NCBI GenBank assembly: GCA_018350325.1
Contig: JAEVLN010000050.1
Coordinates: 1 to 64,000 of the forward strand
Length of the DNA: 64,000 bases
Direction: 5' to 3'
Source: Globodera rostochiensis
Taxonomy: Eukaryota > Nematoda > Chromadorea > Rhabditida > Heteroderidae
Shown here: piece after piece, positions 1-10,021 of the stretch
Position numbering within the stretch: position 1 is the stretch's first letter
Layout of the letters: every line of letters begins with the position of its first letter
Position numbers and translations under genes: made by a program
The notes under the pieces: generated by a model
What the model saw: the letters and a program-made list of their open reading frames with translations, nothing else
Told to the model about the DNA's origin: nothing
Database searches by the model: none

Positions 1-2208
1 TGATTTAGTGTTTTTCCAGCCGCGCCCACCCATGACAAGCTAAAATTTATAAAATTCTTCTATAATTAAGCACCGTTCTTAGCCGCATCCATAGAAACTG
101 AAGCCAGAAATTGGAACGCCCAGCAAACCACCAAAACACTTTGAGTTATTGATTGATTAGTGTTTTCCAGCCGCGCCCACCCATGACAAGCTAAAATTTA
201 TAAAATTCTTCTATAATTAAGCACCGTTCTTAGCCGCATCCATAGAAACTGAAGCCAGAAATTGGAACGCCCAGCAAACCACCAAAACACTTTGAGTTAT
301 TGATTGATTAGTGTTTTCCAGCCGCGCCCACCCATGACAAGCTAAAATTTATAAAATTCTTCTATAATTAAGCACCGTTCTTAGCCGCATCCATAGAAAC
401 TGAAGCCAGAAATTGGAACGCCCAGCAAACCACCAAAACACTTTGAGTTATTGATTGATTAGTGTTTTCCAGCCGCGCCCACCCATGACAAGCTAAAATT
501 TATAAAATTCTTCTATAATTAAGCACCGTTCTTAGCCGCATCCATAGAAACTGAAGCCAGAAATTGGAACGCCCAGCAAACCACCAAAACACTTTGAGTT
601 ATTGATTGATTAGTGTTTTCCAGCCGCGCCCACCCATGACAAGCTAAAATTTATAAAATTCTTCTATAATTAAGCACCGTTCTTAGCCGCATCCATAGAA
701 ACTGAAGCCAGAAATTGGAACGCCCAGCAAACCACCAAAACACTTTGAGTTATTGATTGATTAGTGTTTTCCAGCCGCGCCCACCCATGACAAGCTAAAA
801 TTTATAAAATTCTTCTATAATTAAGCACCGTTCTTAGCCGCATCCATAGAAACTGAAGCCAGAAATTGGAACGCCCAGCAAACCACCAAAACACTTTGAG
901 TTATTGATTGATTAGTGTTTTCCAGCCGCGCCCACCCATGACAAGCTAAAATTTATAAAATTCTTCTATAATTAAGCACCGTTCTTAGCCGCATCCATAG
1001 AAACTGAAGCCAGAAATTGGAACGCCCAGCAAACCACCAAAACACTTTGAGTTATTGATTGATTAGTGTTTTCCAGCCGCGCCCACCCATGACAAGCTAA
1101 AATTTATAAAATTCTTCTATAATTAAGCACCGTTCTTAGCCGCATCCATAGAAACTGAAGCCAGAAATTGGAACGCCCAGCAAACCACCAAAACACTTTG
1201 AGTTATTGATTGATTAGTGTTTTCCAGCCGCGCCCACCCATGACAAGCTAAAATTTATAAAATTCTTCTATAATTAAGCACCGTTCTTAGCCGCATCCAT
1301 AGAAACTGAAGCCAGAAATTGGAACGCCCAGCAAACCACCAAAACACTTTGAGTTATTGATTGATTAGTGTTTTCCAGCCGCGCCCACCCATGACAAGCT
1401 AAAATTTATAAAATTCTTCTATAATTAAGCACCGTTCTTAGCCGCATCCATAGAAACTGAAGCCAGAAATTGGAACGCCCAGCAAACCACCAAAACACTT
1501 TGAGTTATTGATTGATTAGTGTTTTCCAGCCGCGCCCACCCATGACAAGCTAAAATTTATAAAATTCTTCTATAATTAAGCACCGTTCTTAGCCGCATCC
1601 ATAGAAACTGAAGCCAGAAATTGGAACGCCCAGCAAACCACCAAAACACTTTGAGTTATTGATTGATTAGTGTTTTCCAGCCGCGCCCACCCATGACAAG
1701 CTAAAATTTATAAAATTCTTCTATAATTAAGCACCGTTCTTAGCCGCATCCATAGAAACTGAAGCCAGAAATTGGAACGCCCAGCAAACCACCAAAACAC
1801 TTTGAGTTATTGATTGATTAGTGTTTTCCAGCCGCGCCCACCCATGACAAGCTAAAATTTATAAAATTCTTCTATAATTAAGCACCGTTCTTAGCCGCAT
1901 CCATAGAAACTGAAGCCAGAAATTGGAACGCCCAGCAAACCACCAAAACACTTTGAGTTATTGATTGATTAGTGTTTTCCAGCCGCGCCCACCCATGACA
2001 AGCTAAAATTTATAAAATTCTTCTATAATTAAGCACCGTTCTTAGCCGCATCCATAGAAACTGAAGCCAGAAATTGGAACGCCCAGCAAACCACCAAAAC
2101 ACTTTGAGTTATTGATTGATTAGTGTTTTCCAGCCGCGCCCACCCATGACAAGCTAAAATTTATAAAATTCTTCTATAATTAAGCACCGTTCTTAGCCGC
2201 ATCCATAG
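1..2208. repeat. 151-bp tandem satellite, about 14.6 copies
   Basis: A unit of 151 bp repeats head to tail from the left edge to about 2208; the motif CCAGCCGCGCCCACCC recurs at 16, 167, 318, 469 and so on. The visible copies are almost identical; the first has small differences at the very edge and the last stops inside the unit. Inside each monomer a stretch of about 60 bp translates as LKPEIGTPSKPPKHFELLID followed by a stop. This aligns with LKPEIATPMKPPKPFELLID in the fragment at 24.6 kb, so part of the monomer derives from protein-coding sequence. Relative to that fragment the monomer carries an insertion of about 21 bp before CCATGACAAG. The array may continue to the left of the window. 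Confidence 0.97.
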
Positions 2209-2614
2209 ACTTAAAAATTCGGGGGGGGGGGGAGAGGGGAGGGAGCCTGCCAGGATGTAACCGGGATTCCGGGTTCCGGACATTTTTTGTTGGCATTCGG
2301 TTACATCCCTGTGCCTACCCAAGGTTGAAGCATGAAACAGATTTTCCATGATTTTTGCCATTGTATAAATATATTTTATGCGCGATTAGGAGGTGGAGGG
2401 TGTTTTGCACGAAGAAAACGTATTCAAATATTTATGTATATGTATATATGGCATGAACATTTGCATGACTTGGATGGGTTGGGTGGGTGGGGGGGGGGGG
2501 GGGTGATCGGAGTGTTTTGATCGCAATCGTATAAATATATAAAGGCTGATCGCGCGCATCCCTCTCGAATCACTCTGTCCGTTTCCGCTTAGATCACTTC
2601 ACTTTCGTTAGACA
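2209..2614. other. Spacer with G runs and a TATA-like stretch
   Basis: I see no convincing coding sequence here. The stretch has G runs near 2221-2232 and 2486-2502 and a TATA-like string (tataaatatataaagg) at about 2530-2545, followed by a pyrimidine-rich segment. Whether it is a promoter cannot be told from the sequence. Confidence 0.4.
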
Positions 2615-3615
2615 TAGCTGAGTTCATTGTCATTGCTTCCCAAAAAGGCGGACGTGAAGCACGAAGGGCGCTTCTTCTCTGCATTGGCCAAGAAATTTTG
2701 CTGATCCTTAAGCATTTACAATTAACAAATACTTAAAAAGTGACGCGCTTGATCACATTTCCATCAAATAAACGAAAATATTTAAATTTAAACCAAATCC
2801 GAGGCAATTGTCTGATCTGATCCGATCCTGCTTGATCTGATCCCCGGGTGTTGGATCAGACTTCTGATCAGTATGGATACTTTGGTTGGCAGAATTGACC
2901 CATCCCCCTCCCCCTATACTCAACATCCTCACATGTGGACTGATCGGAGAGCTCGGACGACTCAGTCCTACTGATCGGAGTGGATCTGGTCAATCTCTGC
3001 CAGTCACAATAAAACAAATCGATCAAATCCGTCCGATCAGAGTAGGTCGGTCATGCGCCATGCATCGTATTCATCACACCCACCACCACCTTTTTCAGCT
3101 GTACAGTCATTTCGCCGGACAGCAGCATGCGGTGGCGATGATTGTCATCAGTTTGGGACAGTTTCGGATGTGCCGGCGCCATATTATGTGCCCCACCAGT
3201 AAACGCTCTGAACAGCTGCTGCTTCTGCTGCTGCTGCGGCGGTGTGCCGAGTTTTGTGGTGGTGCCGTTGTTCACACGGCAGTTGGCCATCTCCTCCAGC
3301 GACTTGTGCCTGTGCGTTAGGCCCAACTTTGGCGCTCGATGTGCCGCCTTTTTGAAAGTGCCGCCGCCGTTGTCCGCCTGTGTGATTTACAAAATGTCAA
3401 AATCAACGAATTTAGCAACAACAAAAAAACAGAATGATCAGGAAACTGGAATTCTAAGCAAAACTAAACCCAATCTATAGGCCACCAAAAGCCGGAAAAT
3501 GCCCGGTTTCCAGGGCAAAAATGCATCCCCGGTCGGGCAGAAATAAGTCCTCCCCCCCCCGGGACCAACCCTACTATCAGCATGTTGAACCGGGACCGGG
3601 ATCGGGATTTCGCTT
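2615..3615. repeat. Tandem segmental duplication, copy A
   Basis: About 1 kb that is nearly identical, in the same orientation, to 4461-5414. The offset is about 1846 bp at the left edge and 1808 bp across the shared exon, because of small indels. The shared part begins at TAGCTGA and ends at a GGGATTTCGCTT motif. Each copy carries one exon of the minus-strand RhoGAP gene. Confidence 0.9.
3090..3377 (-). CDS. Duplicated exon, 3' part of RhoGAP gene (downstream copy)
   Basis: Minus-strand exon bounded by an acceptor (cacag at about 3380) and a donor after AAAAAG at 3090. It encodes a basic, Gln-rich stretch that starts ADNGGGTFKKAAHRAPK and contains LTHRHKSLEEMANC and a PPQQQQKQQ run. The same exon occurs upstream at 4898-5185. 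It enters in phase 0, which fits the phase-0 exit of the exon at 3851-4227. If translation runs past the donor, a TGA follows near 3051, so this may instead be the last exon. I recognise no domain. Assignment to the RhoGAP gene rests on strand, phase and position. Confidence 0.55.
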
Positions 3616-3850
3616 TTTCAAAAACCGGGATCGTGATCGGGATTAATCGGAGTGAAAATTTTTTTTGTAATGCTCAATGGTGAGACAAAATTTTTTACAG
3701 AAATATCTTCCTCATTTTCTTCAACTTTTCTAACCGGGATCGGGATTACGACTTTTCAAAAACCGGGACCGGGATCGGGATTCCAAAAAATCCCACCCAA
3801 TCCCGGCCAACTCTACTTCCAACACACAAAAAAACAGCCCCAACACGCAC

Positions 3851-4227
3851 CGGTGTCGTCGTCTCCTTCATCCCGCGCAGAAGCGGCGAGACCAGGATTG
3901 ATGTTGTGTAGGAGCGTTCACCAAACTTTTTGCCGTTGCCGCCGCCGCCGCCGCTGCCATTGTTGTTGTTGGCGGCGGTGGCGTCCGCCTTGGCCACGCG
4001 TCGTTGTTGCGGTGCGGTGCCCGGCGCGATTGGCAACGAGCCGCGGGCACCGCTCATCAGTGGCGATTGGGGCGCACTTGGCGCCGTCGGGGGCCGACCG
4101 CTGCTGCTGCTGGCGCTGCTCATCAATGTGTTGTTGATGTCCGGCAGCTGAAGCGGATGATGGGCCCGGAACAGTTGTTGATGATGCGTTGATGCTGCTG
4201 ACGAACCGCACTCCAGATCAGAGCTTG
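3851..4227 (-). CDS. Low-complexity exon between the two duplicated exons
   Basis: Minus-strand exon with acceptor ttttttgttcag ending at 4228 and donor ACACCG/gtgcgtg at 3851. It reads through about 125 codons rich in Ser, Pro, Ala, Asn and Gly: it starts SSDLECGSSAASTHHQQ, has an NNNNGSGGGGGNGKK run and ends RSYTTSILVSPLLRGMKE plus a few residues. The composition suggests a disordered tail. Entry needs a preceding phase-1 exon, which exon 4898-5185 gives if its downstream GTGG/gtgtgg donor is used. Exit is phase 0, matching exon 3090-3377. The alternative frames contain stops. Confidence 0.6.
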
Positions 4228-4336
4228 CTGAACAAAAAATGGATGAATTGGATGGCGGCTTCAAACTGGCTCAAGATTGGGCATTGTATGGAAGAGCCTG
4301 ATGGGACCTGGGATTCCGTCCGGGAATTTTGGGCAA

Positions 4337-4460
4337 GTCCGGATTCCCAACGGCAATTTTGGAAAGTCCGGATTCCCGACGGCAATTTTAGGGAGTCCGG
4401 ATTCCCGACGGCAATTTTGGAAAGTCCGGATTCCCGACGGCAATTTTGGAATGTCCGGAT
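4337..4460. repeat. 29-bp minisatellite
   Basis: A 29-bp unit (GTCCGGATTCCCGACGGC plus an AATTTTGGAAA tail) starts at 4337, 4366, 4395, 4424 and 4453 with few substitutions. It abuts the left edge of duplication copy B. Confidence 0.9.
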
Positions 4461-5414
4461 TAGCTGACGTCATTGTCATTGCTTCCCAAGAAGGCGGACG
4501 TGAAGCACGAAGGGCGCTTCTTCTCTGCATTGGCCAAGAAATTTTGCTGATCCTTAAGCATTTACAATTAACAAAAATTTTAAAATTTAAACCAAACCCG
4601 ATGCAAAATGTCTGATCTGATCCGATCCCGCTTGATCTGATCCCCGGGTGTTGGATCAGACAGTCAATGATCATTTTCTGATCAGTATGGATGCCTTGGT
4701 ACACAGAATTGACCCCCCTCCCCCCTCCATACTCAACATCCGCACATGTGGACTGATCGGAGAGCTCGGAATCAGTCCTACTGATCGGAGTGGATCTGAT
4801 CAATCTGCCAGTCACAATAAAACAAATCGATCAAATCCGTCCGATCAGAGTAGGTCGCCCATGCGCCATGCATCGTATTCGCCACACCCACCACCACCTT
4901 TTTCAGCTGTACAGTCACTTCGCCGGACAGCAGCATGCGGTGGCGATGATTGTCATCAGTTTGGGACAGTTTCGGATGTGCCGGCGCCATATTATGTGCC
5001 CCACCAGTAAACGCTCTGAACAGCTGCTGCTTCTGCTGCTGCTGCGGCGGTGTGCCGAGTTTTGTGGTGGTGCCGTTGTTCACACGGCAGTTGGCCATCT
5101 CCTCCAGCGACTTGTGCCTGTGCGTTAGGCCCAACTTTGGCGCTCGATGTGCCGCCTTTTTGAAAGTGCCGCCGCCGTTGTCCGCCTGTGTGATTTACAA
5201 AATGTCAAAATCAACGAATTTAGCAACAACAAAAAAACAGAATGATCAGGAAACTGGAATTCTAAGCAAAACTAAACCCAATCTATAGGCCACCAAAAGC
5301 CGGAAAATGCCCGGTTTCCAGGGCAAAAATGCATCCCCGGTCGGGCAGAAATAAGTCCCCCCCCCGGGACCAACCCTACTATCAGCATGTTGAACCGGGA
5401 TCGGGATTTCGCTT
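4461..5414. repeat. Tandem segmental duplication, copy B
   Basis: Same-orientation partner of 2615-3615. It carries the upstream copy of the shared exon. The two copies have different flanks: CCGGGATCGGGATT repeats beyond copy A, and the exon at 5446 beyond copy B. Confidence 0.9.
4898..5185 (-). CDS. Duplicated exon, 3' part of RhoGAP gene (upstream copy)
   Basis: Near-identical to exon 3090-3377. The acceptor cacag is at about 5190-5186. The donor is either AAAAAG/gtgg at 4898 or the in-line GTGG/gtgtgg a few bases on, which sets the right phase for exon 3851-4227. The protein differs from the other copy at only a few positions (for example SGEVTV against SGEMTV). Here the reading frame does not stop at the position where the downstream copy has TGA (TGG instead), so the two copies may end differently. 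No domain is recognised; it is basic with a polyglutamine tract. Confidence 0.6.
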
Positions 5415-5445
5415 GGCACAAAAATGAACACGCGGCACAACTTAC

Positions 5446-5530
5446 AGCAACTCTCGACGAGCAGTCGTTTGTCAATTGAATGCTTCTTCTCTTCCGCCGG
5501 CATCGGCCCATTGCCATTCTGCCCGCACTG
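5446..5530 (-). CDS. Short basic exon of the RhoGAP gene
   Basis: Minus-strand exon with a consensus donor gtaagt after position 5446. In the frame that leaves phase 0, as exon 4898-5185 requires, it reads GRMAMGRCRRKRRSIQL then TNDCSSRVA. The upstream boundary is uncertain because several AG acceptors lie at 5520-5535. The other open frame (MPAEEKKHSIDKRLLVES) looks equally protein-like but exits in phase 1. Confidence 0.45.
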
Positions 5531-5561
5531 TCCGCCGCGTTCAACAATCGGCAACTTCAAA

Positions 5562-5860
5562 ACCCCGGCACGGATCCCCAAAACCTGGCAAATTCCCGGC
5601 ACGGACCCCCAAAACCCGGCAAATTCCCGGCATGGACCCCAAAACCCCGACAAATTCTCGGCAACTTCAAAACCCCGGCACGGACCCCCAAAAGCCGGTA
5701 AATTCCCGGCACGGACCCCCAAAACCCCGACAAATTCCCGGCACGGACCCCCAAAACCCCGACAAATTCCCGGCAACTTGAAAACCCGGCACAAATCATC
5801 AAAACCCGGCACAAATCATCAAAACCCGGCACAAATCACCAAAACTCGGCAAATTCCCAG
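5562..5860. repeat. CCCGGCACGGACCCCCAAAA minisatellite
   Basis: Degenerate tandem repeat built from CCCGGCACGG, ACCCCCAAAA and CAAATTC blocks, ending in three copies of a CAAATCATCAAAACCCGGCA-like unit. All three frames are open on both strands, which is a consequence of the repeat rather than coding. Confidence 0.85.
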
Positions 5861-6430
5861 TTTTGCTTAATTTGTTATTACGACATGCATCATCAATCAA
5901 CAGCTTTCCCCAACACCTTTGTACTCCGCCAAATTTCTGCTTAAAACATTAAATAAAACAGTTGCAGAAATTGGCCCAGTACAATGGCCTATGGGGCAAA
6001 GTAATGCCCTAGAACCCCGCCGGCGGTGTTAATTTATGATCGGCTTTTTCGGTTAAAACAAAATTTGTTTTTGGCATTTATATGCCAATTTTGATCGTAT
6101 GCTTGCTTTGCCAGAATAGAAGGATCGGAGAAAATCAGGAACAGATTGATCATTTTCTGATCACATCAATCGAACATTGGATCAGTTAAATAAATGATCA
6201 GTAATTCTTTCACTAACTAACATTGGGATTTGTGAATCATTTTTAGATCACAATGCTTCACAGATCACTTCTGATCAACCGGGATCTGGTTCGTTAAAAT
6301 CAGATGTTTAGATCACTTCTGATCAACCGGGATCTGGTCATCTTTGGATCAATACTTCGTTAAAATCAGATGTTCAGATCACTTCTAATCAATCAAACAC
6401 TGGCTTGTTCAGTCACCCACCCACCCACCA
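5861..6430. other. Intron rich in GATC and TGATCA
   Basis: I find no exon here. From about 6120 to 6390 the sequence is crowded with TGATCA, GATCA and an imperfectly repeated GATCACTTCTGATCAACC motif (near 6263 and 6312). It lies between the RhoGAP core and its 3' exons. Confidence 0.5.
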
Positions 6431-6435
6431 ATTAC

Positions 6436-7780
6436 CCACATGAACATGCCGGGTGAGCATCTCCACCGCCTTGGACTGGCGATGTGCATCACTGATGGCC
6501 GCCGAATGGGTGGCATAGTTTGACGGCCACATCAACGAGGGCGCGATCACAGCGGCCAGGTTGGACACGGACATCAGATTGTCCGCCTCGAACCTGTAAT
6601 TTTTTGTTGTTGAAAATTCCTTAATTTTCATAAATTTTTTTGGCTTAAACAAACGCACCATGACACTCTGTTGAGATGCAGAATCAAAAATTTGAGGGTT
6701 GTGTACGCTTCGTCGGGCAGCCGTTCGACGAGTTCGCGCAGTTCATGGACTAAGGTCTGCTCACTGGTGTCCGTCAACGAGTCCAACCTCAGCCAGTCCA
6801 TGTACAGCTCGTGGGTCAGCAACGGCTCGGGCAATCGTCGCAAATACCTTTTTGTTTTTTGCTTTTGATTACAGAGGTGAGCTGAACGTCTTGGAGTTGT
6901 TGGTGTTTAACAATACGGGACCGGGGTTGAAGGTGTACAGAGAGAGAAAGAGAGCCAAAAAGCGCTCGGGGGGATCCCCCGATCACAAAAGTGCCCGCCG
7001 GACTCGGCAAAATGTGCCAACAATTTGTTTGGCCACCAAAAACCGAGTCGAAGGTCCCGTACAAATTGTAGTTGCCCTCCGGTCCCGAGAAGTACGCAAA
7101 TTTGTCCTATAAGGACGATTCTCGGGAGTTTAGCCCGGGGGCTTTTTTTGAAATTCGCTTTTTCGGGACTCTAATGGACCAGGAACGGATTCGTAAATGA
7201 ATGAATGAACGCGTACAATTTGACCACCGACGCAATGTTCATTGGATGCACATCGGACAAATCAATGTCAACATCGGAAGAAGGGATCTAAAATTTATTT
7301 TTTATTTTTTAAAATTAAAACAAAAATTTATTTATTTTATTTTTTTAAAATTAAAACAAAAATTTAAATCCAAGCCCCACACCTGTTCAAACTGTACACA
7401 GATCCATTCCACTTTGCTCTTCACACCGCAAGTGCGATAAAGGCCCTGAAAAAGTTGGCACAAATTTTGTTGTTGAAAATTGCTAATTTTTTTTTGAAAT
7501 TAAAAACAATTTTTGTTTTTTCGCGATGGCACTGAAAACAAAAAGTGCCAGCCAAATTTGTTGTCTCACTGTGCAGCGCATTCCACGCCTCTCCAATTCG
7601 GCAACACAACGCTCCAAAATGAACGGCACTTTTCTGTGCTGGGCACTTAACGACTCGGACAACGGCACGCCAAAAATGGACATGCGCCGGTCGGCACCGC
7701 ATTCAGTCAACCGTTTGGCTGTCTTCTCGCCGCACCAGAGTTGCACAGAGCCAAGGCACTTTTTGTGGGACAAAAGGCCG
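6436..7780 (-). CDS. C1-RhoGAP protein, catalytic core (five exons)
   Basis: Five minus-strand exons splice in consistent phase: 7570-7780, 7383-7445, 7217-7287, 6659-6847 and 6436-6593. The first exon gives the end of a C1 zinc finger (SHKKCLGSVQLWCG; His-X2-Cys-X7-Cys spacing kept) and the start of a RhoGAP domain (FGVPLSESL, KVPFILERCVAELERRGM). The next holds the GLYRTCGVKSKVE arginine-finger loop with the catalytic Arg. It continues through VVKLYLRRLPEPLLTHELY to NLMSVSNLAAVIAPSLM. C1 directly before RhoGAP with FGV and GVKSKVE is the HMHA1/ARHGAP29/GMIP arrangement. These proteins stimulate GTP hydrolysis by Rho GTPases at the membrane and cytoskeleton. The key Arg and the LPEPLL loop are intact, so the domain is probably active. 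The first half of the C1 finger was not found. Confidence 0.93.
6915..7113 (-). pseudogene. Protein-like stretch inside a RhoGAP intron
   Basis: Within the intron between exons 7217-7287 and 6659-6847 the minus strand has an open stretch that looks like a folded protein (YFSGPEGNYNLYGTFDSVFG, then NCWHILPSPAGTFVIGG). It then loses its frame, and similar sense continues one frame over (YTFNPGPVLLNTNN). It has no start codon and I recognise no family. It is probably the remnant of another gene or an alternative exon. The RhoGAP junction reads correctly without it. Confidence 0.3.
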
Positions 7781-7810
7781 CTGAAATTGGAAAATAAAAT
7801 TAAAAAAAAG

Positions 7811-8270
7811 TGATCTCTGATCAAAAAGGTCACCCACCCACCACCGGGGATTGATCATTTTCATGCCGGTGGTCCGAGACAAATTAAGGCATATGTGCGT
7901 GCGCAAAATTAACTATTTTCTGATCAGAAAACAGAGAAAATGTTTAGGTTTTCAAATCTGATCAGATTAAGGCCTGATCAAAAAAGACAGTATTATTTTC
8001 ATTACCGGGTCCGATCAAATTAAGGCATATGCGCGCAAAATAAACTATTGTGATCAGAAAATTATAATATGTTTAATGTTTTCAACTGATCAGAAACTCA
8101 AGCCTTATGACAAATGAGTTGAAGCTGATCATACAATTAGTTGGTCTCAGATCAATTTACCAGTCATTTTTTGATTGATTGATCGATCGATCAAAAAAAA
8201 TGCTCAGTTTGATCATCTAAATCGGTCGGTCAGTTTAAGTTCCAATCATTTTTCAAATTTGCCTGATCAT
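7811..8270. other. GATC-dense intron
   Basis: The intron upstream of the C1-RhoGAP exon is unusually rich in TGATCA and GATC, including GATTGATTGATCGATCGATC near 8172. The missing exon for the first half of the C1 finger should lie here or nearby, but I could not find a Cys-X2-Cys exon ending in TG in the right phase. Confidence 0.5.
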
Positions 8271-8327
8271 AAAATGATTTCAACAAAACAAAAGCATCAA
8301 AACGACCAACCAGCATTGGCACTTCAC

Positions 8328-8401
8328 AGCATCAAAGGCGTCCGATGGTTGGATGGGCGTTGAGGAGGAGGAGGATGACTGAATGTCGAACAGACGAGCA
8401 G
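8328..8401 (-). CDS. Small Ser-rich exon of the RhoGAP gene
   Basis: Acceptor tttcag just before 8401 and donor GATGCT/gtgaag at 8328. It reads ARLFDIQSSSSSTPIQPSDA plus three residues and takes two bases at its 5' side. This fits the phase-1 end of exon 8928-9304 and joins the two as AEM-T-ARLFDIQ. It ends in phase 0, while the C1 exon needs phase 2, so at least one exon between them is missing from this model. Confidence 0.6.
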
Positions 8402-8468
8402 CTGAAATCAATCACAAAATAATAGAGAGCCCCGGACGATTCGAGATTTTCGATCAAAATTTCGGTGT

Positions 8469-8890
8469 CTTTATGCCATTCTTTAGTCAAGACTCGACCC
8501 AATGCCATTCTTGGACTCGACTAAATGCCATTCTTAAGTCAAGACTCGACCCAATGCCATTCTTGGGCTCGACCAAATGCCATTCTTGAGTCAAGACTCG
8601 ACTATATGCCATTCCCGATCAACAACCAAATGCCATTCTCGAGTCAACGACCAAATTCCATTCTTGACTAAAGATTCGACTAAATGCCATTCTCGGACTC
8701 GACTAAATGCCATTCTCGGGTCAAGACTCGACTATATGCCATTCTTGGGCTCGACCAAATGCCATTCTTGAGTCAACGACCAAATGCCATTCTCGAGTCA
8801 ACGACCAAATTCCATTCTCGACTCAAGATTCGACTAAATGCCATTCTCGGACTCGACTGAATGCCATTCTCGACTCAAGACTCGACTAAG
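8469..8890. repeat. ATGCCATTCTCGAGTCAA minisatellite
   Basis: About 15 imperfect copies of a unit of 27-28 bp built on ATGCCATTCT, CGAGTCAAGACTCGACTA and CAACGACCAA blocks. It sits in an intron of the RhoGAP gene and runs up to exon 8928-9304. Confidence 0.9.
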
Positions 8891-8927
8891 ACTCGGCACT
8901 GGTTGGAGGGGCCTTTGTCTCACTCAC

Positions 8928-9304
8928 TCATTTCCGCCGCTTTGCCCCGGCGTTTGTGCTGCGGCGGTGTCATCATCAGCTTGGCCGGCGGCGCGTCGTC
9001 TGCTGAACTGAGCGCGTTCCGGCGCTGCTGCACTCGGCACGGATACGGCGGCGGTGGCACAGCAGCAGCAGCAGCAGTGGCGGCGGCGGCAGCAGTTGCT
9101 GCCGAAGAGGATGCCATTGGCACGGACGACGCACTGCTCGACAATGTGCCGTTGTTGCTGATGCTGTTGCTACTGTTTGTTGCTGTTGTTGTGGTGGCGA
9201 TGGTTGTGTTGCAGTTGGTGCCAATGCCGTTTAATCGATGGTGCTGATGTTGTTGTTGATCAACAGATGCACCGGCGGCGGTAACAGCATCGTCACAATC
9301 GTGC
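8928..9304 (-). CDS. Low-complexity exon of the RhoGAP gene
   Basis: Acceptor tttaag just before 9304; donor ATGA/gtgagt at 8928. It begins HDCDDAVTAAGAS, continues through Gln/His, Thr/Asn/Ser and Ala-rich runs, then VPPPPYPCRVQQRRNALSS and a basic end (PPQHKRRGKAAEM). It needs one base from the preceding exon, which fits exon 9804-9921 ending in phase 2, and it leaves phase 1 for exon 8328-8401. It is probably a disordered linker before the C1 domain. Confidence 0.65.
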
Positions 9305-9409
9305 CTTAAAAAATGCAAGAATTTATATTAACCATTTTTTTAAATATTCTTTAAATGTGTGATCTGATCAGGAGGGTTAGACGAAAAATTCGAGGAGTTT
9401 CTAGTGGGG

Positions 9410-9582
9410 TAGAGCGGAATCGGGATTTTAGGTAAAAATCGGGATCGGGATTTTAGGTAAAAAACGGGATCGGGATTGACAAAAACCGGACTCGGGATTA
9501 ATTAAAACCGGACTCGGGATTGACTAAAACCGGGGAAAATCCCTTCCGCCCGGGATCCCGATCCCGCTGTACCCTAGTTTCG
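9410..9582. mobile_element. Short MITE-like element with CGGGATCGGGATT ends
   Basis: A stretch of about 170 bp starts GGTAGAGCGGAATCGGGATT and ends CCCGATCCCGCTGTACCCTA, imperfect inverted ends of the hAT-like TAGRG type, with ACCGGACTCGGGATT repeats inside. A target-site duplication is not clear, so the limits are approximate. Confidence 0.4.
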
Positions 9583-9803
9583 ACACCGTGTGCTCTTCGA
9601 CTTCGAGAAGCACCGAGTCGAGCTTCGGCTCAGCCCACTGAGCCGGCACACTGGTGAGCCGGCACACTGGCTAATGCATGATCTGATCATCACCGAATTT
9701 TGATCACTCCCCCCCCCCCCCTCAGCAGATCATGAATAAGTATCGGAATAATTAATGGTCTTTACAAATTAGAGAGTAACATTTTGACTACGTTAACACC
9801 GAC

Positions 9804-9921
9804 CAACACGACGAAGAGTAGGAATCGGTTGCAGAAGGCAGTGACTGCAGAAAGGACAAGAAATCCGCCCCGGGGGCGCTGGATCGGCTCGCATCAGCCA
9901 AACGATGAAATTGGCCCGGAA
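9804..9921 (-). CDS. Exon of the RhoGAP gene upstream of the linker
   Basis: Acceptor ttttgcag before 9921; donor TGTTG/gtcggt at 9804. With two bases completing a codon from exon 11644-11708 it reads VPGQFHRLADASRSSAPG, then DFLSFLQSLPSATDSYSS. Phases agree on both sides: phase 1 in, phase 2 out to exon 8928-9304. I recognise no domain. The intron upstream has been enlarged by a hAT-like element. Confidence 0.55.
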
Positions 9922-10021
9922 CTGCAAAATAAAAATAAAATTTAAATTTAAAAACAAAATAAAAAATTTGATTTTGACCCATCGGCCAATTTAAAAACAA
10001 ATTTAAATTTAAATTAAAAAT

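Noticed and set aside
1..2208. CRISPR array
   Set aside because: The 151-bp units are tandem without unique spacers, and the sequence is eukaryotic with spliced genes.
5476..5832. Long Pro-rich and Gly-rich ORFs in several frames
   Set aside because: Produced by the CCCGGCACGG minisatellite; all frames are open on both strands.
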